A DNA stretch of 64,000 nt from Pantoea sp. CCBC3-3-1 (lineage in GTDB: Bacteria > Pseudomonadota > Gammaproteobacteria > Enterobacterales > Enterobacteriaceae). The stretch is taken from positions 1,798,001 to 1,862,000 of the forward strand of contig NZ_CP034363.1 in NCBI RefSeq assembly GCF_007981265.1, read 5' to 3'. This document shows, in pieces, positions 21,477 through 30,659 of this stretch. The notes below the pieces were generated by a model. It had not been told where the DNA came from and made no database searches. It was given only the letters and a program-made list of their open reading frames with translations. The stretch's first letter is position 1. Every line of letters starts with the position of its first letter. A program made the position numbers and the translations under genes.

Positions 21477-21497
21477 GGGCTGGCAGGTGGCCAGCCC
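21477..21497. terminator. hairpin after the AriR-like gene
   Basis: GGGCTGGC and GCCAGCCC form a perfect 8-bp stem with a 5-base loop between the convergent AriR-like and ymjA genes. There is no clear U-tract. Confidence 0.45.
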
Positions 21498-21596
21498 AAC
21501 GTTATCGGCAGAAGAATATCTCCTGCGTACTCTATATCTCAGAATATATTAAGCAGAGCAGCCTCCCGGCCCGTAGCCGGATAAATAGCTGCCCGG

Positions 21597-21842
21597 CTAT
21601 TCATTGCCCCATTGATTCAAAAATGTCGCTATATCATCAATTCGAAGCGCATTGATACCGGCTTCACTGGCCATCTCTTCCTGGGCATTCTCACTGATTT
21701 CTTCATTATTTGTTAAGCGAGTAATCAACAGCTGGAAATAGCGTGCCAGAGCGTCACGTTCTGACTCACTCACCGGCTTTGCACACTCCGTCGAATACTC
21801 ATCTACGATGTCATAAAATTTAAGCGGTACTTCTTCGTTCAT
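21597..21842 (-). CDS. ymjA: YmjA family protein (DUF2543)
   Basis: An 81-residue acidic cytoplasmic protein of unknown function. It matches my memory of E. coli YmjA over its whole length: the same start pattern with [11 protein letters not shown], the centre [16 protein letters not shown], and the end [10 protein letters not shown]. The length is identical to the E. coli protein (81). It is a predicted all-helical small protein. It is convergent with the AriR-like gene. Confidence 0.85.
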   Translation of the reverse strand: MNEEVPLKFYDIVDEYSTECAKPVSESERDALARYFQLLITRLTNNEEISENAQEEMASEAGINALRIDDIATFLNQWGNE

Positions 21843-22245
21843 AAGTCAGATCCATCGGTTAAGGTTTATGTCGGTTGCGGCGAACTTAAGGTAACAGAAG
21901 CCTTCTTCAGGACGTTCATATACGCATTTAAAATCCAGTATATAACAGTAAAAGTGTTTGGAGATAGGCTGGTCAAAGCGGCAAGCGCAGAAATTGATAC
22001 ATCTCCCTGGTTAACTATTTGATTTTATTTATTATTATATCAATAAAGCCGACAGGGTGAATTATATAAGCAGGCTAAGAATCTTACACGCTAAGGTTTT
22101 GTTGCATGCGATGGAGTCAAAGGCAGTTACAACGGGCGGCTACCCTGCGGTTATTCCTATAGTGGCAGGTATTACGTGAGACGGCAGTATAAAAAATAAC
22201 CAACGGTGGTACAATTAATTTCATTCACCGGAAAGGTCGAATATT
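21843..22245. other. gene-free stretch between ymjA and the zinc-ribbon gene
   Basis: About 400 AT-rich bases. I see no open frame with a plausible start, no tRNA and no convincing hairpin. It presumably contains divergent promoters for ymjA and the small zinc-ribbon gene. Confidence 0.4.
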
Positions 22246-22407
22246 ATGTCCTACTTCAATCGCGTGATGGATCAGATTTCAAAAATTACTTCAGATGCCA
22301 CCTGTCCCGTTTGTGGAAAAAAGTCTAAGCAATCAATCAGTAAAATTTCTCTTGAACTGACGATGACCTGTCCGCACTGCAAGTCATTATTTGTGATACA
22401 CCGATAA
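22246..22407 (+). CDS. YnfU-like small zinc-ribbon protein
   Basis: A 53-residue protein not listed by length-limited gene finding. It begins MSYFNRVMDQISKITSDATC and has two CxxC knuckles: CPVCGKKSKQ and CPHCKSLF, a classic zinc ribbon. The N-terminus matches E. coli YnfU-family proteins. GGAAAGG lies before the ATG at good distance. Function unknown; the zinc ribbon may bind nucleic acid or protein. Confidence 0.8.
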   Translation: MSYFNRVMDQISKITSDATCPVCGKKSKQSISKISLELTMTCPHCKSLFVIHR

Positions 22408-22482
22408 ATGGCGCCGCCTGATTTTGTTGTCAAAAAATCAGCCGGAAAAGCCGCAACAGCGGTTTTCCGGCTGTTTGACACG

Positions 22483-22842
22483 TCATACCTGTTCCCATTC
22501 CGGCAGATGGTTAGCCTGTTTTCGCCATTTTTGAAAAACCGCCATCGCCACGCCAAAAAGCACTCCTGACGTGATCGCTGTGGTAAACGCAGCAAACACA
22601 CCCGCGCCCTGATCTCGCCATAAGATGAACCACATTACGATGCCCCAAAATGGTGTATAAACAACGGCAAAGCTAAAAAAATTAGTCAGAAAATGAGAAA
22701 AAGGTGGTGGCGGTATACTCACGCCCATTTTCCACAAAAACAGATGGCAGGGTGGAGCATAAATACTGCGCCACATGCCTTTTTTGGCCATGATTTCGAT
22801 GGCTCGATTTTTCTTCCGCTCAAAAATCAGGTCCTTTTTCAT
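22483..22842 (-). CDS. DUF6404 family membrane protein
   Basis: A 119-residue protein with a charged helical N-terminus (ERKKNRAIEIMAKKGMWRS), the motif SIYAPPCHLFLWKMG-IPPPPF, and two transmembrane helices (about residues 54-73 and 80-100). The WRSxYAPPxHxxLW pattern is typical of DUF6404. Function unknown. It is convergent with the zinc-ribbon gene and divergent from the permease gene. Confidence 0.7.
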   Translation of the reverse strand: MKKDLIFERKKNRAIEIMAKKGMWRSIYAPPCHLFLWKMGVSIPPPPFSHFLTNFFSFAVVYTPFWGIVMWFILWRDQGAGVFAAFTTAITSGVLFGVAMAVFQKWRKQANHLPEWEQV

Positions 22843-23089
22843 TTGAAAAACCCCCCATGCTTTTTTGCCTGTCTGTTAATTATAACGGGGTGGTACAAAA
22901 TAATGTTGTTTTTAAGATTTTTTCGGAAACCTGATAAGCGGTAACGAATTGAAACTGCAAGATACCCAGCCAGCAACCCTGTTTTGACCGCTACAATCAA
23001 AACCTGTGCAATTTCTCCTGCTGTCAGCCTGCCAAAAACCCCGCGTCAGTGATAAAGTCCGCAGCGGAATGAATACTCAGGATAAAAAA

Positions 23090-24334
23090 ATGACGCAATC
23101 AGCAATTGCCGGACGCAGCCCATCCGTATGGTGGGGCGCAATGATTATCTGCGGAACGGTAGTCGGGGCAGGGATGTTCACCCTGCCAGTGGTGATGGCA
23201 GGCGCCTGGTATGGCTGGTCGTTACTGATATTACTGATCGGCTGGGGAAGTATGCTGTTCTCCGGTCTGCTGTTTTTACATGCCAGCCGCCACTACCCCC
23301 TCGGTGCAGGTTACGACACCGTCACAAAAGATCTGTTGGGAAACGGTTGGGCCACACTGACAGGGTTAAGCATTTTGTTCGTACTGGGCATTCTGACTTA
23401 TGCCTATATCTCGGCCAGCGGGCCGGTTTACCAGCATTCTCTGGCGGCGGCAGGACTGCCTGTCTCAACGGCGGGTGCAAAAATTTTACTGACGCTCTGT
23501 GTCGCGGTAATCGTCTGGTTAGGGACTAAAGGCGTGAGTCGGCTGATGACGGTCTCGCTCGTTGCCAAGATTGTGCTGCTGCTGGCGCTTTTCGGGGGGT
23601 TATTGATGCAGGTCGATTTGCCCACGCTCACTAACAGCCAGGCATCAGGCGTGACCTATTGGCCGTATACGCTGGCCGTCCTGCCTTTCTGCCTCGCCTC
23701 CTTTGGCTATCACGGCAATATTACCGGGCTGATTAGTTACTATGGCGGCGAGCAAAAACCGGTTAAAAAAGCGCTGATCCTGGGAACGCTGTTGGCTCTG
23801 TTCCTTTATCTGTTCTGGATCACCAGCACCATGGGCAACCTCCCTCGCTCATCCTTCCCGGCGATCATTGCGCAGGGTGGCGACGTGGCGGCGCTGCTGG
23901 ATGCACTGCGCAACCAGCTTCATGTCAATGCGCTGACGCTGCTGATGGAGATCTTTTCACACTTCGCCATTCTTTGCTCTTTCCTGGGCGTGACGGCAGG
24001 CCTGTTTGATTTTATCGCTGACCGGCTGGGCATGGGCAATACGCCAGCATCACGATTGAAGGTCGCCTGCCTGACCTTTCTGCCTCCGTTGAGTGCCTCA
24101 CTGTGGTGGCCAAATGGATTTGTCGCGGCCATCGGCTATGCCGGGCTGTGCGCGACCTTATGGGCGGTTATCATCCCTGCCATGCTGGTATTAAAAGCCC
24201 GGAAAAAGTTTTCAGCCGGCGAGCCAGTAAGCTGGCAGCAAAATCTGATGATATTAGCCGTGCTGGCTTTTGGCGTGATGAATATCATCGCCTGGACACT
24301 GAGCGAATTTAATTTGCTGCCGGTGTATCGTTAG
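23090..24334 (+). CDS. mtr: aromatic amino acid permease, Mtr-like
   Basis: A 414-residue inner-membrane permease of the hydroxy/aromatic amino acid (HAAAP) family. Eleven hydrophobic segments are visible. Diagnostic stretches are GTVVGAGMFTLPVVMAGAWY, YDTVTKDLLGNGW, LTYAYISASG and LPFCLASFGYHGNITGL. It resembles E. coli Mtr (tryptophan-specific) in length and in the ending FNLLPVYR. TnaB or TyrP specificity cannot be fully excluded. The start at 23090 is favoured because AGGA stands 7 bases upstream and the length then equals Mtr. No TyrR or TrpR box was recognised upstream. Confidence 0.85.
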   Translation: MTQSAIAGRSPSVWWGAMIICGTVVGAGMFTLPVVMAGAWYGWSLLILLIGWGSMLFSGLLFLHASRHYPLGAGYDTVTKDLLGNGWATLTGLSILFVLGILTYAYISASGPVYQHSLAAAGLPVSTAGAKILLTLCVAVIVWLGTKGVSRLMTVSLVAKIVLLLALFGGLLMQVDLPTLTNSQASGVTYWPYTLAVLPFCLASFGYHGNITGLISYYGGEQKPVKKALILGTLLALFLYLFWITSTMGNLPRSSFPAIIAQGGDVAALLDALRNQLHVNALTLLMEIFSHFAILCSFLGVTAGLFDFIADRLGMGNTPASRLKVACLTFLPPLSASLWWPNGFVAAIGYAGLCATLWAVIIPAMLVLKARKKFSAGEPVSWQQNLMILAVLAFGVMNIIAWTLSEFNLLPVYR

Positions 24335-24353
24335 CTTTTTGGCCGAAAATGAT

Positions 24354-24398
24354 TAACCGGCGTTTTGGCCTCAGAAAATGCCGGTTATCTTTCTTACC
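24354..24398 (+). terminator. probable terminator of the permease gene
   Basis: AACCGGC and GCCGGTT form a 7-bp stem around a large A/T-containing loop, followed by a T-rich tail (ATCTTTCTT). Confidence 0.5.
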
Positions 24399-24602
24399 AT
24401 GCACGGCACCTCACGCCTCGCAGGTTAATATTTACCTTTATTTAACAAACCAAACATTACCAGAGAAATGACAGCAAAATTAACAAAGTAAATGGCTTAA
24501 CCTGCTGAATTTCGCTGCGCTTCTGCTGAAATCGCTTATCCTGATATTGTTACGACTGGTTTCATATTGTTGCCGGTTGGTTAAATCAGAGGGGTAAACG
24601 AC

Positions 24603-25388
24603 GTGCTGATAAAAAAGAAGAAAGCGAGATCGCATACTGAAGATCGCTATCTGGCCTTGGTGCTGGCGACCGCTGCGGGTATTTTGAACGCCATGGCGCT
24701 GGGTGCCTTCGGCTTTTTCCCATCACATATGACCGGTAACGCGTCACAAATTTCCACGGAGATCTCCAGTGCAGATATCAATACGCTGATTTTTCTCAGC
24801 GTCATGCTGCTGGCGTTTATTATCGGCTCGACAACCGCTCGCTTTGTGGTGATTGCCGGATTAAAGAAGCGGATCAGAACGGTGTTCTGCCTGCTGCTGC
24901 TGGCGGAAGGGATAGCGCTGTTCTTTACGTCGTTATTTGAAACGCATTTTTACTCGTCTGAGAACAACCGGGAAGTGTTGGTGATCCTCGGTTTTTTAAT
25001 GGGTATCCACAACTCTACCTCGACGCAGCTTTCTAACGGTCGGGTACGATCCACCCATGTTACCGGTACGCTGACGGATGTCGGCATTGCGCTGGGGTCC
25101 TTCATCTGTTCATTTACTCACAACTATGAGGCTGGCAGTCGACAGGCCTCAAGAAAACAGTTGTATACGCATCTGACCACCATTTTTTCCTTCCTGTCAG
25201 GCTGTATTGCCGGTTTTCTGCTCTATCAGGCCTTTGGTTTTAAAGCGATGACCGTATTGGGTATCAGCCTTGTTTCGGTTGCGCTTTGCGGCATCGTCGT
25301 TACGCTGGTAACCAGCAGACGATTGCAGTTGGGGACGCAGAAGCGCAACGGTACTGCGGCTAATTTTTCCGGTAGCCGCGAGGACTGA
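24603..25388 (+). CDS. DUF1275 (YoaK-like) membrane protein, second copy
   Basis: A 261-residue membrane protein of the same family as the gene at 20242. It shows the same motifs: GFFPSHMTGNASQIS, FLMGIHNSTSTQLSNGRVRS followed by THVTGTLTDVGIALG, and six hydrophobic segments. The start is GTG 24603 with AGAGGGG upstream. The last bases overlap the 3' end of the convergent AraC-type gene by 29 bp. Function unknown; the family is predicted to transport small molecules. The two copies lie 3.7 kb apart and differ considerably, so this is not a recent duplication. Confidence 0.85.
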   Translation: MLIKKKKARSHTEDRYLALVLATAAGILNAMALGAFGFFPSHMTGNASQISTEISSADINTLIFLSVMLLAFIIGSTTARFVVIAGLKKRIRTVFCLLLLAEGIALFFTSLFETHFYSSENNREVLVILGFLMGIHNSTSTQLSNGRVRSTHVTGTLTDVGIALGSFICSFTHNYEAGSRQASRKQLYTHLTTIFSFLSGCIAGFLLYQAFGFKAMTVLGISLVSVALCGIVVTLVTSRRLQLGTQKRNGTAANFSGSRED

Positions 25389-26193
25389 CGCCCATATGAT
25401 GGCGAAAGATACGTGAGAAATAGAGCGGGTCGTTATAGCCCACGGTCAGCGCGACGTGGGTAATGGAGAAACTGGTTTTTTGCAGTAATTCACAGGCCCG
25501 CGCTACCCGCTGTTTTTCACGCCAGGCAAAGATGGTGAGGCCGGTCTCTTCTTTAAACAAATGCGCCAGACGTGAAGGGGAGAGACAGGTTTTACGGGCC
25601 AGCCGTTCAATGCTGGTTTCCTGGGCCATGTGTTCGTTCAGATACTGGCAAAGCGTTTTAATCCGCGGATCGATAACCGGCTGGTGCAGATCGGGCTGGG
25701 CCCGATAGCATTCCAGCACGATCTTCTCCACGGCGTTCATCGCCAGCGCTTCTGCCAGGGGTTCATCGCTGACGCTCAGCTGGATCACTTCCAGAAAGCG
25801 CGATCGCATGATGTCGGATTCGCTGGTGGCAGCCAGCGTCAGCCGGCCAATACCCTCGACGCAGTGTTTCCAGTTAAGCCACGTCATCCAGTAAGTGCGT
25901 GGAATGAAATAGATCCACAGATGATCCCACTCTTCACAGGCCTCATCACGACTATAGTGATGCGGTACGCCTGCCGGAAACAGCAAAATTTCGCCGGGCT
26001 GGCAAACAAAGCTGCCTTTTGACGTGGAAATTCTTCCCCGTCCACGCAGCGTAAGATTGAGGACATGCCCTTTCATGCCGCCAGCACGGTTAATGGCAAA
26101 GTCGAGTTTGCTGCCGCGAGTGATGGGGGTAAAGCCAGCAACCATCCAGGCATTAAAAGTGAAACGCCTGACCAGTGGAGTAAAACCTGACAT
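25360..26193 (-). CDS. AraC-like transcriptional activator of the GH42 operon
   Basis: A 277-residue regulator. The N-terminal cupin resembles arabinose-binding AraC closely: FNAWMVAGFTPITRGSKLDF, MKGHVLNLTLRGRG, CQPGEILLFPAGVPHHYSR, WIYFIPRTYWMTWLNWK. The C-terminus has the double helix-turn-helix (SIERLARKTCLSPSRLAHLF and ITHVALTVGYNDPLYFSRIF). It is the last gene of the GH42-transporter-regulator set, 116 bp after the transporter. The resemblance to E. coli AraC suggests L-arabinose or an arabinose- or galactose-containing sugar as ligand (inference). The start at 26193 has GAGG 5 bases before it; ATG 26217 is possible. Confidence 0.85.
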   Translation of the reverse strand: MSGFTPLVRRFTFNAWMVAGFTPITRGSKLDFAINRAGGMKGHVLNLTLRGRGRISTSKGSFVCQPGEILLFPAGVPHHYSRDEACEEWDHLWIYFIPRTYWMTWLNWKHCVEGIGRLTLAATSESDIMRSRFLEVIQLSVSDEPLAEALAMNAVEKIVLECYRAQPDLHQPVIDPRIKTLCQYLNEHMAQETSIERLARKTCLSPSRLAHLFKEETGLTIFAWREKQRVARACELLQKTSFSITHVALTVGYNDPLYFSRIFRHHMGVSPRGYRKN

Positions 26194-26309
26194 CGCCGCC
26201 TCTTCGTTATGCACCATCGTTACGCTTCCCGGAGTTCTGAAAAAACAGCAGCATAGCGCAACGGCAGTTCGCCGCTGCGCTGCGGCTCCCATCCCGTATA
26301 AATTCAGAC

Positions 26310-27719
26310 TTAGCTGCTCAATTTACCTTGCGCAGTCACCACGGGTGCAGCTTCTGGCGAACGAAATTTCCCTTCGGCCAGGTCGGCAGCAACCTGCGGA
26401 TAAATGGCATCCAGCCGGTAAAAGCTGAGCAGTAAAATGTTGACCAGTGCGAGGATCACCGGGAAGAAGATAAAGAGAAACTGGATCATCTGTATGGCAC
26501 TTGCAGGCTGAGCGCCGCCGCCGCTGGTAAAGCCGGCGGCGCTTAGCATCCAGCCTACGCTGGCGGTGCCAAAGCCCATGCCTACCGTCTGGCCCAGCGT
26601 ACCGGCGCTGAATAAAATGCCTTCAATGCGCAGCCCGCTGGTCCATTCGCCATAGTCGATGGTATCGGCAAGAAAGGCGAACATGGTTGCGCCAATGCCG
26701 CAAAAGCCGATGCTGCGCACGACCGTTGCGGCGATCACAAACAGCGCATCCTGTCTGCCCAGCAGCGGCAGCAGATAACCCATCGTACAAACCGTTAAAC
26801 CCAACAGCGCCAGATTGCGTTTGCCGATGCGCTTAATCAGCATGGGTATGATCAGCAGCGTCAGTAATCCAGGCAAATACTGCGCCACGCTGATCCACGA
26901 CATCAGCGTGATGTCCTGCAAAATATATTTGGAGTAGTAAACGCTGATGGTGCTCAGGGCAGTCAGGCTGGTAAACGTGATCATCAGGTAGAGGAAGATC
27001 ATCATCCAGTACTTGTTTGCCAGCATCGATCGCCAGATGCGCTGAAAGGCGATCTGCTGGCGATTATCATCACGCACGGGCTTGATACGCTCTCGCGTAC
27101 CGAGGGCCGTGAGCATCAGAAAGAGGGCGGTAAAGAAGCCGTAAAGGGCAAAGACAATCAGCCATGCGCTGCGGTTATCGCCCAGCCAGGCGATCAGCGG
27201 CAGCGTGATAACGCCCACGGTAAGCGAGCCGCAGGTGGAAAGCCCCTTGCGGAAAACGCTCAGCACGCCACGCTCCACCACATCGCGCGTAATCAACGCC
27301 AGCAGTGAGCCATAGGCAATGTTGTTTGCCGTAAACAGGATGTTCGCCAGCAAATAGGTGACGCAAACCCAGCTAACCTTGAGGGTATAGCTGCCGTCCG
27401 GCACGCAGGCCAGTAAAAAGGTCGAGGCACCAAACGGGATGGCGGTCCATAAAACCCAGGGGCGCGCTTTACCGTAGCGGGTTTGGGTTTTATCGATGCG
27501 GATCCCCACCCAAATGCACAACAGACCGTCCAGCACGCGGGCAAGGAACATCAGCGATCCCACCAGAAATGCCGGCACACCGACCACGTCGGTATAGTAC
27601 CAGGCGAGGAACGTCACCATTAAGGTGTAAGTCAGGTTAGTGCCGTAATCGCCCAGCCCAAAAGAGAGCCGTTCGCGCAGACCGATAGCGGGCACCACTT
27701 CAGTATCCGATCGTTTCAT
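26310..27719 (-). CDS. GPH-family glycoside:cation symporter
   Basis: A 469-residue transporter of the glycoside-pentoside-hexuronide family (MelB/YicJ type) with about 12 transmembrane helices. Family motifs visible are FGLGDYGTNLTYTLMVTFLA near the start, RVLDGLLCIWVGIRIDKTQT RYGKARPW, and ADTIDYGEWTSGLRIEG in the second half. Its start codon overlaps the stop of the GH42 gene (ATGA, 27716-27719), so translation is coupled. It probably imports the oligosaccharide cleaved by the neighbouring beta-galactosidase. Confidence 0.9.
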   Translation of the reverse strand: MKRSDTEVVPAIGLRERLSFGLGDYGTNLTYTLMVTFLAWYYTDVVGVPAFLVGSLMFLARVLDGLLCIWVGIRIDKTQTRYGKARPWVLWTAIPFGASTFLLACVPDGSYTLKVSWVCVTYLLANILFTANNIAYGSLLALITRDVVERGVLSVFRKGLSTCGSLTVGVITLPLIAWLGDNRSAWLIVFALYGFFTALFLMLTALGTRERIKPVRDDNRQQIAFQRIWRSMLANKYWMMIFLYLMITFTSLTALSTISVYYSKYILQDITLMSWISVAQYLPGLLTLLIIPMLIKRIGKRNLALLGLTVCTMGYLLPLLGRQDALFVIAATVVRSIGFCGIGATMFAFLADTIDYGEWTSGLRIEGILFSAGTLGQTVGMGFGTASVGWMLSAAGFTSGGGAQPASAIQMIQFLFIFFPVILALVNILLLSFYRLDAIYPQVAADLAEGKFRSPEAAPVVTAQGKLSS

Positions 27720-29743
27720 TGCGCCTCCTCCCCACACAAAATCACCACGTCCCAGCCCGCGATCTCCAGCATCTCGCCCGTTTCTGTCTGGCGGTTGTTC
27801 AGCAACGATCTTGCCTGCCGCAGCGGATTGCGCACTTTTTGCGGCGTAGCCGAATAATTCAGCAGAAACAACAGCGTTTGCTGCGTACGGGTTTGCGCTT
27901 TACGTACGACCAGCGGGAAAGTGGCACCGACTGTCAGCGACGCGCTGGCAAACAAAGAGGAGAAGATCTGCTCCATCCCCTGAGAGGAAAGGTGGCAGCC
28001 GATATAGGTTGCCGATCCTTTACCATAACGGTGACGGGTAATCGCCGCGTATTTTCCCCAATAAGGATGTTGATAGCGTGCCAGCATTTCTGTCTCCGGC
28101 GAGGAGGGTTCCAGCAGTTCCATCCAGTCACTCACCTGGCCGGTCTCGTCGGGGAACGCGAAGGTATCGGTGGTTAAACTGACGTTATCCGGCTCTACGA
28201 ACAGCTGGTAAGTCACGCCGCAGGCTTCACTGATAATACCCGGCTGAAGCGTGGTACGGACCTTGAGATTCTCATCGGCGAAAGCGGATTTAAACGAGTA
28301 AATAATTTGCCCGCCGTCGGCAACGAAGCGGTTCAGACGATGCAGTAAAGCATCTGAAGCGGCATACAGTAGCGGCACGATCAATACGTCGTAACGCATG
28401 GCCCGCGGATCGTCAGCATCAAGAATATCCAGTTCAATATTCAGGCGATACAGCGCGTCGTACCAGTCACGAAACTGATCGTTGTACTGATGTTGTTTGT
28501 CACCGCCGAACTGATGACCGCGCCACGGATGCCAGTCGATGGCCGTCAGGCAGCGATTACTGACCAGCATGGCAACGCGGTTAGTTTTGGTTAATCCCAC
28601 CAGCTCGGGCAGTTTCGCCAGTTCATTACCCAGCGTGCAGGCTTCCTGATAAACCGGATTGGGCAACAGATCGTGACTGAGCAGGCCTTTCCAGTAGGTT
28701 TCCCATGAGTTATGAAGGGAATGCCAGTGCCAGTAGCCGATAAGTCCGGCACCGCTGGCGACGTGGCTGAATGCCTGTAACCGCAGCTGGCCCGGATAGG
28801 GCGTCCAGTCCTTAAACGCCTGCGCCTGCGTTTCCAGTACGAAATAGTTTTTGTCTTTGGTGGTGCGCGCCAAATCTCCCGCAAAGGCGATCTCCGCGCC
28901 GGTCAGACGGGACTGGCTGGGGTGATAAATATCCACGCCGGTAATGTCCAGCAGGCGCGAAGTCGCAAAATGGTCCACTTCGCTACGAATGCCAAACGAC
29001 CAGTTGCGCCACTCGAAATCAAAATTGTGGGTGATAAATTGCGAAGCGGAGCGGTATTCCCTGACCAGATCCGCCTGCCAGCCGAGGAAATCAATCACCA
29101 GCTGACGCTGAAAAGCCTGAAACTCGGCACCCAGGCTGGCATTAATTGTGCCTTCAACCGACGGGAAATCTTCCCAGGCATCCACGCGATTGCTCCAGTA
29201 ATCCAGCCCGAATGCCTGGTTAAGCGCATTGAGATCGTTGCTGAATTTTTTGCGCAGATATTTAACGAACGCGACCTGCACAGAATGGCCGCTGGTTTCG
29301 TAATACTTAGTTTCGTTATCAATCTGAAAGCCGATCACTGCCGGATGCGCGGCGGTAACCGCCAGCAGCTGGCGAATAATACGTTCGGCGTAATAGCGGT
29401 AAACCGGGCTGGTAATATCCATCTTTTGCCGCGGGCCATACTTATTCAGGCCTTTTGGCGTGGTAGCCATGACGTCCGGATATTTTTTTACCAGCCAGGC
29501 GGGGACGGCATAGGTCGGGGTGCCGATAATCACGCTGATGCCGTTGGCGTGCATACGATCGAGCACGATGAGAACGGAGGAAAAATCAAACTCGCCTTCC
29601 TGAGGCTCGAAAGTGCTCCAGGTACTTTCGGCAATGCGAACGTAATTGATGCCCGCCGCTTTCATCATCGCAATATCTTCTTCCAGCCTTTCCTGCGGCA
29701 GATATTCACGATAATAGGCCGTGCCAAACCAGATCTTATCCAT
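27716..29743 (-). CDS. GH42 beta-galactosidase
   Basis: A 675-residue cytoplasmic glycoside hydrolase of family 42. The N-terminal TIM barrel starts IWFGTAYYREYLPQE, with the acid/base glutamate in GFQIDNETKYY (near residue 148) and the probable nucleophile glutamate in NYFVLETQAQAF (near 305). A trimerisation domain (near 400-610) and a small beta domain follow. There is no signal peptide. Substrates in the family include beta-galactosides and alpha-L-arabinopyranosides. With a GPH symporter and an AraC-like regulator it forms a complete import-and-hydrolysis operon, plausibly for plant arabinogalactan fragments (inference). GGAG precedes the ATG. Confidence 0.92.
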   Translation of the reverse strand: MDKIWFGTAYYREYLPQERLEEDIAMMKAAGINYVRIAESTWSTFEPQEGEFDFSSVLIVLDRMHANGISVIIGTPTYAVPAWLVKKYPDVMATTPKGLNKYGPRQKMDITSPVYRYYAERIIRQLLAVTAAHPAVIGFQIDNETKYYETSGHSVQVAFVKYLRKKFSNDLNALNQAFGLDYWSNRVDAWEDFPSVEGTINASLGAEFQAFQRQLVIDFLGWQADLVREYRSASQFITHNFDFEWRNWSFGIRSEVDHFATSRLLDITGVDIYHPSQSRLTGAEIAFAGDLARTTKDKNYFVLETQAQAFKDWTPYPGQLRLQAFSHVASGAGLIGYWHWHSLHNSWETYWKGLLSHDLLPNPVYQEACTLGNELAKLPELVGLTKTNRVAMLVSNRCLTAIDWHPWRGHQFGGDKQHQYNDQFRDWYDALYRLNIELDILDADDPRAMRYDVLIVPLLYAASDALLHRLNRFVADGGQIIYSFKSAFADENLKVRTTLQPGIISEACGVTYQLFVEPDNVSLTTDTFAFPDETGQVSDWMELLEPSSPETEMLARYQHPYWGKYAAITRHRYGKGSATYIGCHLSSQGMEQIFSSLFASASLTVGATFPLVVRKAQTRTQQTLLFLLNYSATPQKVRNPLRQARSLLNNRQTETGEMLEIAGWDVVILCGEEAQ

Positions 29744-29873
29744 TACAACTCCAGCGTTATCGCCAATCGGGAAGCTAACTTAGCTGAAAGGCGTTACGTG
29801 AAGCTGTAATAGGCTGTTGCTAACATAAAGAAATCTGCTGCGTGAAACGGGTTTCGATCCCGATCACAAAACC

Positions 29874-30659
29874 TCAGATGGCTTCGTACTCGCCGGTGCC
29901 TTCCGGCCACGGCGTCAGTAAGTCAAAGCCTGTCGCGGTAACGGCAACGGTGTGTTCCCACTGTGCGGAGAGCGAGCGGTCTTTCGTCACCACCGTCCAG
30001 CCGTCGGAGAGCACGCTGGTGGCGGCTTTACCGGCGTTAATCATCGGCTCAATGGTAAAAATCATCCCTTCTTCAAGAACCAGGCCCGTGCCGCACTGCC
30101 CATAATGCAGTACCTGTGGCGTGGTGTGATATTCCTGACCGACACCGTGACCGCAATACTCACGCACGACTGAGAAACCCGCATTTTCCGCTACCTGCTG
30201 GATAGCGGCACCGATATCACCCAGCGTGGCGCCGGGACGCACGGTTTTGATACCGGCAACCATCGACTGATAAGTGATATCGACCAGGCGGCGCGCACGC
30301 ACGGAAGGTTCGCCGACGTAATACATTCTGCTGGTATCGCCGTACCAGCCATCTTTGATCACCGCCACGTCGATATTAATAATATCGCCATCTTTCAGCT
30401 TCTTATCGGCCGGAATCCCATGGCAAACCACATGGTTGATTGAGGTACACACCGTACGCGTAAAGCCGTGATAGCCGATGTTGGCCGGGATCAGCTTTAG
30501 CTCGTTAACGATAAAATCGTGACAAATTTGATCAAGCTCATCGGTAGTTACCCCCACGCGAACATGGGGTTTGATCATTTCCAGCACTTTGGCTGCCGCA
30601 TGACCCGCCGCGCGCGCCATTTCAACTTCCTGCTGATTGTGAAGTTTTACCTTGCTCAT
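29874..30659 (-). CDS. map: type I methionine aminopeptidase
   Basis: A 261-residue metallopeptidase removing N-terminal methionine. Metal ligands are visible: the Asp residues in DIINIDVAVIKDGWYGDTSR, His in EYCGHGVGQEYHTTPQV, and glutamates in FTIEPMINAG and SAQWEHTVAVT. The cysteine-loop motif TSINHVVCHGIP is intact. The start overlaps the stop of the ParD-like gene by 4 bases (ATGA), and it is not in the usual rpsB-tsf neighbourhood, so this is probably a second Map copy specific to the ParD-map pair. Confidence 0.93.
   Translation of the reverse strand: MSKVKLHNQQEVEMARAAGHAAAKVLEMIKPHVRVGVTTDELDQICHDFIVNELKLIPANIGYHGFTRTVCTSINHVVCHGIPADKKLKDGDIINIDVAVIKDGWYGDTSRMYYVGEPSVRARRLVDITYQSMVAGIKTVRPGATLGDIGAAIQQVAENAGFSVVREYCGHGVGQEYHTTPQVLHYGQCGTGLVLEEGMIFTIEPMINAGKAATSVLSDGWTVVTKDRSLSAQWEHTVAVTATGFDLLTPWPEGTGEYEAI

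Noticed and set aside
21940..21960. LexA-like sequence CCAGTATATAACAGTA
   Set aside because: The arms do not form CTG-N10-CAG; not a valid SOS box.
29744..29873. AraC-type half sites (TAGC) upstream of the GH42 gene
   Set aside because: Two TAGC motifs are 45 bp apart instead of about 21 and lack the TCCATA half; too weak to annotate.
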